In this document: positions 1 through 7,583 of the stretch, one piece after another
Numbering within the stretch: the first letter of the stretch is position 1
Layout: the number at the start of each line of letters is the position of its first letter
DNA from: AP-15 sp963703855
Lineage (GTDB): Bacteria > Pseudomonadota > Alphaproteobacteria > ATCC43930 > CGMCC-115725
Direction of reading: 5' to 3'
Assembly: GCA_963703855.1 (NCBI GenBank)
Contig: CAVPFW010000019.1
Location: 62,001-126,000 of the forward strand
DNA length: 64,000 nucleotides
Notes under the pieces: model-generated
Told to the model about the DNA's origin: nothing
The model's input: only the letters and a program-made list of their open reading frames with translations
Database searches by the model: none
Position numbers and translations under genes: made by a program

Positions 1-912
1 CACCAGCTCGGTCGTGTCGTCGGTTGCCGGCCCCATGCCCGGCGAGAACGGAAATTTGGTGTAGACCGTGTCGCCCAGTGCCGCGGCGGCCCGCCGGGCC
101 TGCGCCACGCGCTCGGGCGGAACCTGCGCATAAAATTCGGATGGGCGGACGGTTCCGGTAACCTCGTCCTCGATCCGCGAGAGCAGCTGGCGCGTGATGC
201 GAAAGCTCGACGGCACGACCCCCGAGGCGTCGCCCGAATGCACCCCCTCGGCGAGCACCCGCACTTCGAGCGTGCCGGCGGTCATGCCGCGCAGCGAAGT
301 CGTCAGCCACAGCTGATCGTAATTGCCGCAGCCCGAATCGAGGCATACCACCAGGGACGGGCTGCCGAGCCGAGCCGCCAGGTGATCAACGTAATAGGGG
401 AGATCCGGGCTGCCCAATTCCTCGCAGGCCTCGATCAGGATCACGCAGCGCGCGTGCGCAACCCGCTGCTCGCGCAACGCCAGCAGCGCGCTCAGCGCAC
501 CGAACATCGCATAGCCGTCATCGGCGCCGCCGCGGCCGTAGAGCTTGTCGGCTTCGAGCCGCGGGAGCCACGGGCCATAGCCGTCGGCCCAGCCCGCCAT
601 CTCCGGCTGCTTGTCGAGATGGCCGTAGAGCAATACGGTGTCGGGACCCTCGCCCGGCACGTCGATGATGATGACCGGGGTGCGCCCCGGCAGCCGGGCG
701 GTTTCGAGGCTGGCGCCGGGCAGCGACGGCAGCCTCGCCCGCGCCCAGCGCTCGAACAAACCCACCGCCTCTTCCATATGGCCGTGCGCCGCCCAGTCCG
801 GGTCGAAGGCCGGCGATTTGTTCGGGATCTTGATGTACTCGACCAGGGTCGGGACGATCTCGTCGCCCCAGCACTGATCGATGAATTTCTTGGCCTTGCC
901 GAGATCGATCAT
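1..912 (-). CDS. M20-family metallopeptidase (partial, C-terminus beyond window)
   Basis: The reverse strand reads openly from an ATG at 912 to the left edge (about 304 residues visible). It begins MIDLGKAKKFIDQCWGDE and contains the M20 metal-binding pattern GHLDKQPE followed by GRGGADDGYAMF. A glutamate pair in EACEELGSPD fits the catalytic Glu and metal ligand, and the stretch RGMTAGTLEVRVLAEGVHSGDASG marks the lid/dimerisation domain. M20 enzymes are cytoplasmic zinc-dependent exopeptidases or amidases; CNDP-like dipeptidases match best. The substrate cannot be told. It lies 13 bp downstream of a small membrane protein gene on the same strand and is probably co-transcribed with it. Family call is firm. 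Confidence 0.85.
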   Translation of the reverse strand, partial: MIDLGKAKKFIDQCWGDEIVPTLVEYIKIPNKSPAFDPDWAAHGHMEEAVGLFERWARARLPSLPGASLETARLPGRTPVIIIDVPGEGPDTVLLYGHLDKQPEMAGWADGYGPWLPRLEADKLYGRGGADDGYAMFGALSALLALREQRVAHARCVILIEACEELGSPDLPYYVDHLAARLGSPSLVVCLDSGCGNYDQLWLTTSLRGMTAGTLEVRVLAEGVHSGDASGVVPSSFRITRQLLSRIEDEVTGTVRPSEFYAQVPPERVAQARRAAAALGDTVYTKFPFSPGMGPATDDTTELV

Positions 913-925
913 TCGGAAATTCCCG

Positions 926-1303
926 TCAGTAGAGCCCGCCGCTGCCCGGTCCGGGACGCACGCTGTCGGGCGGTGGCGTGATCGCTGAGGTGGAGACGGG
1001 CGGCGTTTGCGGCGGCGCGCCGATGGAGGGCGCGCCCACCCGGACGATCGCCGGCGGCGACGCCGGCAGGGCGGCCCGCGCTGCCGCGCCGTCGGCGCTG
1101 GTGACCCTCGCAACTTCGACCGGCTTTGGCTGCGCGCCATGCGGCGGCTCGCGGACGAAATCGAACACCACGTTGGCGACGACGCTGACGATGACCGCAT
1201 AGGTAAAGGCGATCGCCTTGCCAAACGCGAACCCCATGACCCGGCTGCAGGCGCCGGCGACGGCCCCGGCCACCATTCCCGTCCAGATTATCGGCTTTCG
1301 CAT
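926..1303 (-). CDS. Small hypothetical protein with an N-terminal membrane segment
   Basis: A 125-residue protein. The frame extends further upstream, but I chose the ATG at 1303 because GGGGAG lies just before it and the protein then starts MRKPIIWTGMVAGAVAGACS, followed by a hydrophobic stretch (FGKAIAFTYAVIVSVVANVVFDFV, residues about 24-47). The C-terminal half is rich in Pro, Ala and Ser and looks disordered, possibly periplasmic. No family recognised. It precedes the M20 peptidase by 13 bp on the same strand. Moderately sure it is real, because the hydrophobic pattern is coherent and the spacing is operon-like. Confidence 0.5.
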   Translation of the reverse strand: MRKPIIWTGMVAGAVAGACSRVMGFAFGKAIAFTYAVIVSVVANVVFDFVREPPHGAQPKPVEVARVTSADGAAARAALPASPPAIVRVGAPSIGAPPQTPPVSTSAITPPPDSVRPGPGSGGLY

Positions 1304-1488
1304 GGCTCCCCGGCCCCGGGCCGACCCCGTTCCGCCCACCCGCCAAGTTATAGAATTGAGATCGCGTCGAGACAAAGGCGATGACCTGTATCTGCCGCCA
1401 ATCTGCGCGCCGGTTGACGCGCTCGGGCGCGCGACGATAGGCTCGCCTCGACCCACAGGGCCCGCGACACACGGCAGGAGCAGATGGC

Positions 1489-2475
1489 ATGGCCAGGATC
1501 GTCCTCGGGATCGCCACGTCGCATACCCCGATGCTCAATACCCCGGCCAAGGACTGGCCGAGCTTTATCGACCGCGACGGAGTGCGCGACTTTCTCGACA
1601 AGGAGGGCGATCCCGCCACCTACGAGGAATTGGTGCGCCACGCCGACCCGAGAGCGGCGCCGGAATTGACGCCGGAGCGCTTTGCCGCGCGCCACGACGA
1701 GGCGCAGGCGGCGGTCGAGCATCTGAAGCAGAGTGTGCGCCGCGCCGAGCTCGACGCGCTGATCATCCTCGGCGACGACCAGAAGGAGCTGTTCCACGAA
1801 GACCACCTGCCGGCCTTCGTCGTCTATTACGGCGACACGATCCGCAATGTGCCGCTGTCCGCCCATTTCAAGGGCCCGGAATGGTCGCGGCTCGCCACCG
1901 CGCGCTATTACGAGGAGAAGGAGCCGCGCGACTACCGGGTCGACGCGCCCCTGGCGCTGCATCTGATCGACGAATTGATCGACCGCGAATTCGACATCGC
2001 CTCGTCGAACGGGCTGCCGCCCGGGCTCGGCGAAGGCCACGCGCACGCCTTTGTGCGCAAGCGGCTGATGGAAGACCCCGACCTGCCGGTCGTGCCGGTG
2101 TTCATCAACACCTATTACCCGCCGAACCAGCCCACACCGCGGCGCTGCTGGAAGCTCGGCCAGGCGATCCGCGCGGCGGTCGAGAGCTGGCCCGGCGACG
2201 CGCGCATCGGCATCGTCGGCTCGGGCGGGCTCAGCCATTTCGTCGTCGACGAGGAGCTCGACCGCGGGGTCATCGCCGCGCTGGCGCGCAAGGACGGCGA
2301 GGCATTGCAATCTTTGCCGCGCAAAAAACTCAATTCCGGCAGCTCCGAGATCCGCATGTGGATTACGGTCGGCGGCGCGGTCGAGCACCTCGACATGGCA
2401 TGGTCGCATTACGTCCCGGGCTACCGCACCCCGGCCGGCTCCGGGACCGGGCTTGGCTTCGCCCTCTTCTCGTGA
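1489..2475 (+). CDS. Class III extradiol ring-cleavage dioxygenase (LigB/protocatechuate 4,5-dioxygenase beta-type)
   Basis: A 328-residue protein beginning MARIVLGIATSHTPML, whose His12 is the usual first iron ligand of LigB-type enzymes. Other family hallmarks are the segment DALIILGDDQKELFHEDHLPAF and GSGGLSHFVVDEELD, which carries the second conserved His region. These enzymes use Fe(II) to open catechol-type rings at the meta position. The next gene, a Rieske oxygenase, starts 9 bp downstream, so the pair probably acts on one aromatic compound: ring hydroxylation, then cleavage. Substrate unknown. The ATG at 1489 follows AGGAGCAG. Confidence 0.88.
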   Translation: MARIVLGIATSHTPMLNTPAKDWPSFIDRDGVRDFLDKEGDPATYEELVRHADPRAAPELTPERFAARHDEAQAAVEHLKQSVRRAELDALIILGDDQKELFHEDHLPAFVVYYGDTIRNVPLSAHFKGPEWSRLATARYYEEKEPRDYRVDAPLALHLIDELIDREFDIASSNGLPPGLGEGHAHAFVRKRLMEDPDLPVVPVFINTYYPPNQPTPRRCWKLGQAIRAAVESWPGDARIGIVGSGGLSHFVVDEELDRGVIAALARKDGEALQSLPRKKLNSGSSEIRMWITVGGAVEHLDMAWSHYVPGYRTPAGSGTGLGFALFS

Positions 2476-2483
2476 GGTCGGCG

Positions 2484-3794
2484 ATGAGCAAGCAGAAGGA
2501 CCGCGAGGATCTGGTTCGGGTCGGCCCCGGCACGGTGATGGGCGAACTGATGCGGCAGTACTGGCTGCCGGCGGCGATGTCGTTGGAGCTGGAATGCGAC
2601 GGCGCGCCGATGCGGCTGATGCTGTTGGGCGAGCGGCTGATCGCGTTTCGTGACAGCTCGGGCCGGGTCGGGGTCATGGACCACCGCTGCCCGCATCGCT
2701 GCGCCTCCTTGTTTCTCGGCCGCAACGAAGAGAACGGCCTGCGCTGCGTCTATCACGGCTGGAAATTCGACGCCGCCGGGAATTGCGTCGACATGCCGAA
2801 CGCGCCGCCGCACCAGGATTACAAGGATAAGGTCAGAGCCAAGGCCTACAAGGTCGCCGAGCGCAACGGCCTCGTCTGGGTCTATATGGGCGAGCGCGCC
2901 ACCGCACCGCCGTTGCCGGGGATCGAGGCCTCGTTGTTGCCGGAGGCCGAGCAGCAGGTCGTTTTCGCGCAGCGCGAATGCAACTGGCTGCAGGCGCTCG
3001 AAGGCGACATCGACACCTCGCATTTCGGGTTTCTGCATGCGGGATCGGTCGATGCGGCCGATCTGGCGGCCGACAATCTGATCCGCTGGACGGTGGCGAA
3101 CCGGGCCCCCGAATATCACGTCGCCGAGACCGATTGGGGCACCATGTACGCCGCCTACCGTGCGGCCGAGGCGGGTCAGACCTATTGGCGCTTTGCCAAT
3201 TACCTGTTTCCGTTCTGGACGCAGACGCCGCAGGGGGCCTTCGACCGGGTCAACAGCCGCGCCTGGGTCCCGATGGACGACACCCATACGATGTTCGTCA
3301 GCCTGTCGTGGAAAGGCTTGCCGGCGTCGCGCTCGGCGCTGAGCAACAGCCGGGTGCTCCCCGGCTCCAAGCTGACCATGGATTTCGTGCCGAACACCAG
3401 CGATTGGCACGGCCGCTGGCGGCTCGCCGGCAACGCCGCCAACGACTGGCTGATCGACCGCGAAGCGCAGAAGACCGGCGGGATCTACACCGGGATCGTC
3501 GGCATCCAGGCGCAGGACCAGGCGGTGACCGAAAGCATGGGCCCGATCACCGATCATGATTTCGAGCATTTGGGGCCGAGCGACCGGATGATCACCCGCA
3601 CCCGCCGGCGCCTCTTACGCGCCGCCCGTGCGCTCAAAAAGGACGGCACGGTGCCGCCCGGCGTCGACGACCCGCAGGTCTATCTGAACGTCCGCAGCGG
3701 CGACTTCCTCGCCGACGAAAAGATCGGCTGGCGCGACGCCTACGACATGCAGCTGCGCACGGCGATGCGCCCGCTCGCGCAAGCGGCCGAATAG
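2484..3794 (+). CDS. Rieske non-haem iron oxygenase, large subunit (phthalate dioxygenase-like)
   Basis: A 436-residue protein. An N-terminal Rieske [2Fe-2S] domain shows C69-P-H71 and C88-x2-H91 (in CVYHGWKF). The C-terminal catalytic domain contains the mononuclear-iron motif EGDIDTSHFGFLH (about residues 171-183). The length and the early text GPGTVMGELMRQYWLPA resemble the phthalate 4,5-dioxygenase/vanillate demethylase type, which has no small beta subunit. A separate reductase would be needed; none is adjacent. The ATG at 2484 lies 9 bp after the extradiol dioxygenase stop, so the two form an aromatic-degradation operon. Confidence 0.9.
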   Translation: MSKQKDREDLVRVGPGTVMGELMRQYWLPAAMSLELECDGAPMRLMLLGERLIAFRDSSGRVGVMDHRCPHRCASLFLGRNEENGLRCVYHGWKFDAAGNCVDMPNAPPHQDYKDKVRAKAYKVAERNGLVWVYMGERATAPPLPGIEASLLPEAEQQVVFAQRECNWLQALEGDIDTSHFGFLHAGSVDAADLAADNLIRWTVANRAPEYHVAETDWGTMYAAYRAAEAGQTYWRFANYLFPFWTQTPQGAFDRVNSRAWVPMDDTHTMFVSLSWKGLPASRSALSNSRVLPGSKLTMDFVPNTSDWHGRWRLAGNAANDWLIDREAQKTGGIYTGIVGIQAQDQAVTESMGPITDHDFEHLGPSDRMITRTRRRLLRAARALKKDGTVPPGVDDPQVYLNVRSGDFLADEKIGWRDAYDMQLRTAMRPLAQAAE

Positions 3795-4034
3795 AGACCG
3801 CCGCAGCTACCGGATGCCGTCTCTATCGAAACGGGGATAGACACATCGACGCTGTGCTTCGGCGAAGATGCCGGCATTTCCGCGCTTGTGCGACCGAGCG
3901 ATGAACCCATCGGGGCCTTCCCGCCGCCGGTCTTCGGAAGCACGAGAACCTCGCTTCCTGAATTTCCGAGCCGAAAGATTGTTACGTTCGACCGAATCAG
4001 GGCCATGCGTTCACCTTATCGTTACTAGAGGCGC
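3795..4034. other. Intergenic stretch with nothing recognised
   Basis: A 240-bp gap between the converging Rieske oxygenase and the truncated GAF-like frame. It is slightly less GC-rich than its flanks. I see no convincing gene and no clear terminator hairpin. Confidence 0.5.
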
Positions 4035-4859
4035 TCAGCCTGAGCCGATTCCCGCCTCGTTCAGCATCAATATCATGGGCCGCAACAGGCGGTTCGACAA
4101 GGGGGTTCCCTTGGCCGGGTCAAGCAACAACCGCAAACCAGGTGTGATTTCCTCGATCCCGAGACGAACGATACCCCACGGCGCCTCGTTCGTCCAGCGA
4201 AGACCGAAGCGCACCGGTATAGCGAACAGCGCCTCCTCGCCCGGTTGGAGGCCGATATTAGGCACGCTGCCCTTTTCTTGGGGCGGCCGCGCGCCGCCGG
4301 TTGGATTGCCTCGCCATGCTTGCGCGATGAAATTGTCCACGAGACCCATATTAACCAACATCGGCACGGGTGCATCTGCCGGGTGAGAACCGGACATGAC
4401 CAATGAGGTAGGGTTTTCGCCCGGTACGTAAAGCGCGACCGTGCATCGGGCCGACAGCGCGTCTCCTGCAAGTCCGTTGTAAAACACCTTCGCAAGCTCG
4501 TGGCCGTTCGCCCGGGCTTTCTGAACGAATTGCGCGGCGGCCCCCTCGAAGGGAGGTGCGGGTGGGACCTTCCATTTGATGCCATAGCGATAGCCGCGCC
4601 GGGGATAGGGAACGACCAGCGTATATAGTCCCGGACCCACAATACGCAGGCAATCGACCAAATCTCGCTGGAGCGGTACATCGGATCGGGTCGGTCCGTC
4701 CTGGACGATGACCTCCACGTCTTTCGCCACGTTCGCTGGCGCGAATTCGGATGGTACTCTGACGACAAGCCGAAGCTCGCGAAAGGAGCTGTCGATTGTA
4801 ATTTCGCCGACCGTCCGCGAATTCTGCCAGTCGACGAGTGCCCCCCAAGGTGAAGTTGG
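4035..4859 (-). pseudogene. Truncated open frame with a GAF-like C-terminal domain
   Basis: An open frame of 274 codons with no obvious start. A TGA at 4860-4862 closes it upstream, and the first usable codon is a GTG at 4730 (231 residues). The N-terminal part looks like a beta-sandwich (IDSSFRELRLVVRVPSEF... VGPGLYTLVVPYPRRGYRYGIKW). The rest resembles a GAF fold: RCTVALYVPGEN, then LVDNFIAQAWRGNP, then EEALFAIPVRFG and PWGIVRLGIEE. GAF domains sense small ligands in signalling proteins. Because the upstream sequence is unrelated repeat debris, I read this as the orphaned C-terminus of a larger sensor. The GAF assignment is by eye and modest. Confidence 0.4.
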
Positions 4860-5269
4860 TCACCCCGGTGCTGCTGCCCTTGGCGGTGACCAGCGTGCTG
4901 CTGCCGTCAACCATCGGCCCGATGTTGTTCTCGTGTTGAAAGTGTCGCTCCCCGACTAGGTCAGGTGAACCCGCCGAGGTCGAGGGTCGAGCCCTGCTCC
5001 AGGTTAAATGTCTCCCCGACGAGGTCAAGGTGAACCCGTCGAGTTCGAGGCTCGAGTCCGGCTCCAGGTCGAAGGTATGGGCGTAGCTCAGATTCTCGCC
5101 GAGCGTCACCCCGTGCTGTTGTCGTGGACGCTCGAAGATCTATCGACGTGACGGTGCTCGCGGGAATCCCGGCTTTCGATGCTGTCAACCGTCGACGATT
5201 GGACCTAGCCCCTGTCGCGCCAGTCTCTCCGGGAAGCGGTTTCCCGGCCGGGATAGCGGCGGGGACGGA
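4860..5269 (-). repeat. Debris of a beta-strand-repeat protein with two degenerate tandem units
   Basis: No intact frame is present. Reading the reverse strand in different frames gives similar short segments, LEPDSSLELDGFTL and LEQGSTLDLGGFT, plus VDGSSTLVTAKGSSTGVTNFTLGG, which are typical of autotransporter-like beta-helix repeats. At DNA level two imperfect tandem units of about 64-66 bp are visible (about 4938-5003 and 5004-5070), sharing CTCCCCGAC, GGTGAACCCG and CTCCAGGT blocks. The frames do not line up, so the coding function is lost. The piece from 5120 to 5269 shows nothing recognisable. Confidence 0.45.
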
Positions 5270-5925
5270 TAAGGCGCGTCCGCGCCGCACCGAGCCGTCG
5301 CCGAGGCGCCCGCGAATATTGTCGATCGCCTGCTCGAGCCGCCGCGGCCGGCCGAGATCGCGGTCGAACAAGGTCGGCAGATCGGCTGAGCCGGCGTCGA
5401 CCAGGGCGTCGGCGCCGACCCCGACCAGGCGAAAACGTGCGGTTCCATCGACTTCGCCGGCGAGCAGCAGCGAGCCGGTGCGAAACAGGGTCTCGGCCAA
5501 CTGGGTGGGATCGGCCAAGCGGCGCGAGCGCGTGCGCAGGCGAAAATCGCTGGTCTTGAGCTTCAAGGTGACCGATCCGGCCGCGAGCGACGCCTCCTTC
5601 AAATGCGCCGATACGCGCTCGCAAAGCGGCCACAGAATGCGCGCCAGAGTCTCCGCGTCGGCTTCGTCGCGCGCCAGGGTCGTTTCCGCCGAGATCGAGC
5701 GCGCCGGGGCATGGGCGATCACGGCCCGGTCGTCGATGCCCTCGGCGAGGCGGGCGAGGCGGGCTCCGATCCGGCCATAACGCGCCGCGAGCTTCGCGCT
5801 CGCCGACGACGCCGAGCTGGCCGATCAGGGTGATGCCGTCGGCGGCGAGCCGGCGTTGCAAGGCCGCCCCGACGCCCCACAGCAAGGACACCGGCTTGTC
5901 GGCGAAAAAGCCGGTCAGCGCGTCG
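5270..5925 (-). pseudogene. dinB: C-terminal remnant of DNA polymerase IV (dinB), frameshifted
   Basis: The reverse strand encodes the C-terminal part of a Y-family polymerase. It begins FFADKPVSLLWGVGAALQRRL (the thumb/HhH segment after the catalytic core) and, after a one-base shift near 5786-5804, continues with ISAETTLARDEADAETL, VTLKLKTSDFRLRTRSRRL and FRLVGVGADALVDAG, the little-finger DNA-binding domain. The catalytic palm and fingers (roughly the first 200 residues) are absent. Upstream the frame runs directly into a different protein start. Translesion synthesis function must be lost. Family match is clear by motif. Confidence 0.8.
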
Positions 5926-5927
5926 CC

Positions 5928-6200
5928 GGCGCGCAAGGTACCGCCCGTCAGGGTAAATTCGTCGGCAAAGCTCGCCGTCCCCGGAATTGTCAAGCTGCCG
6001 CCGGACATGTCAAAGAAATCGTTGCCGACGGCCAGCGAATTGACGATGAAGGTATCGCCGCCGCCGAAACCGATCGTCAAAATATCCTTAGTGTTTATTA
6101 TGGCATTGATGATGCTGGTCGGAAACGCGCCGCTCCAGTTGGCCGCGCTGGCGCTCCAATCGGCGCTGGCGTTGCCGATCCACGTATCCGTCGTCGCCAT
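5928..6200 (-). pseudogene. N-terminal fragment of a secreted beta-strand-repeat protein, fused in frame to dinB debris
   Basis: It starts with ATG at 6200 and gives about 91 residues: MATTDTWIGNASADWSA, then NWSGAFPTSIINAIINTKD, then GGGDTFIVNSLAVGNDFFDMSGGSLTIPG and TLTGGTLRAGD. The short repeated strands ending in GGSL/GGTL are typical of autotransporter-like or filamentous surface proteins of Rhizobiales relatives. The frame passes without a stop into dinB sequence near 5926, so the joint product would be a nonsense chimera ending at 5205. The 180 bp upstream could still hold its old promoter. Confidence 0.55.
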
Positions 6201-6379
6201 GTCGATCTTCCCGTGTATCTTATCGTTAACTATTTGTTACAATGATGACATAAATCTGCCATTTTAGCAAGACTGCCGCGAGCTAACCGCCGGCCGCGGG
6301 CGGCGCTCGGCGCGCCCGGTTGCGGCGCCACCCGCCCTGCGCTATTGACCGGCACCACGGCGCGAAGGGAGCATCGGGC

Positions 6380-7532
6380 ATGGCGCAAGAGGGGCCGCTT
6401 TCCGGCATCACCATCGTCGATCTGTCCCGCATCCTGGCGGGTCCGTACTGCACCTTGCTGATGGCCGAGCTGGGGGCGCGGGTGATCAAGGTCGAGCCGC
6501 CGGTGCAGGGTGACGACGCGCGCCACTACGGCCCCTTTAAAAACGGCAAATCGGCCTATTTCGCCTCGGTCAACCGCGGCAAGGAATTGATCGCGCTCGA
6601 CCTCAAATCACCGCACGGCCGCGACATCTTCGAGCGCCTCTTGGACAAGGCGGACGCGCTGGTCGAGAATTTTCGCCCGGGCACGATGGAAAAGCTCGGC
6701 TACGGCTGGGATACCCTGCACCCGCGCTACCCCCGCCTGGTCTACGCCGCAGCTTCGGGCTTCGGCCACAGCGGCCCTTATTCCCACTACCCGGCCTACG
6801 ACATGGTGGTGCAGGGGCTCGGCGGGGTCATGAGCATCACCGGGCATCCGGGCATGCCGTTGACCCGCATCGGCACCTCGATCGGCGATTTGGGCGGCGG
6901 GCTGTTTACCGCGGTGGCGCTCAACGCCGCGTTGCTCCATCGCGAGCGCACCGGCGAGGCGCAGAAGGTCGATGTTTCACTGTTCGACTGCCAGCTGGCG
7001 CTGCTTGGAAAACGCGATCGTCCGCTACACGTCGACTGGCGAGATCCCGGGGCCGATGGGCGCCCGCCATCCCTCGATCACCCCGTTCGAGGCGTTCGCC
7101 ACCGCCGACGGCAACATCATCATCGCCGCCGGCAATGACGGGCTCTACGTCAAGCTGGCGCACGCGCTCGAGCGCGCCGATCTCGCCGAGAATCCGCTGT
7201 TCAAGACCAATGCGCTGCGCAACCAGCACCAGGAGGCGCTGAAGGCCGAGATCGAAGGCGTGCTGCGCGGCGCCGGCACCGACCATTGGATCGCCGTGCT
7301 CGAAGCAGGCGGGGTGCCGTGCGGCCCGGTCAACAACATCGCCCAGGCCTTGGCCCACCCGCAGACCGCCGCCCGCAACATGCTGGTCGCGTGCGACGAC
7401 CCGGTCATCGGCCCGCTCCAGCTCGCCGGCAACCCGATGAAATTGTCGGCCTTCGCCGACCCGCCGACCCGCACCCCGGCCCCCGATCTCGACGCCGACC
7501 GCGACCGGATCCTGCGCGAATTGGGCTCGTAG
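6380..7532 (+). pseudogene. CaiB/BaiF family CoA-transferase with a single-base frameshift
   Basis: The first frame from ATG 6380 gives MAQEGPLSGITIVDLSRILAGPYCTLLMAELGARVIKVE, the class III CoA-transferase start, up to VDVSLFDCQLALL. Near 7004-7010 the reading shifts by one base and the family continues in another frame as ENAIVRYTSTGEIPGPMGARHPSITPFEAF through to RILRELGS at 7532. Corrected, the protein would be 383 residues, normal for the family. The conserved Asp of YDMVVQ is intact. These enzymes swap CoA between carboxylic acids. Either a recent inactivating mutation or a base-call error near the TT/GG/AAAA run. Confidence 0.8.
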
Positions 7533-7571
7533 CGCGGGCGTCCCGCCCGCATGCGGGCGGGACGCCCGCGC
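7532..7571. repeat. Perfect 40-bp GC-rich palindrome
   Basis: Two 19-bp arms (GCGCGGGCGTCCCGCCCGC and its reverse complement) meet at a central AT, so the whole 40 bp is self-complementary. It starts at the last base of the CoA-transferase stop codon and ends 13 bp before the acylase start. It could act as a transcription terminator hairpin or be a copy of a dispersed REP-like element. There is no T-tract. No second identical copy was seen in this window. Confidence 0.75.
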
Positions 7572-7583
7572 TCCGGTCCGAGC

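Noticed and set aside
1218..2483. Long open frame upstream of and continuous with the Rieske oxygenase
   Set aside because: Its first 420 or so codons are an Arg/Pro-rich shadow of the extradiol dioxygenase in another frame; the Rieske protein starts at 2484.
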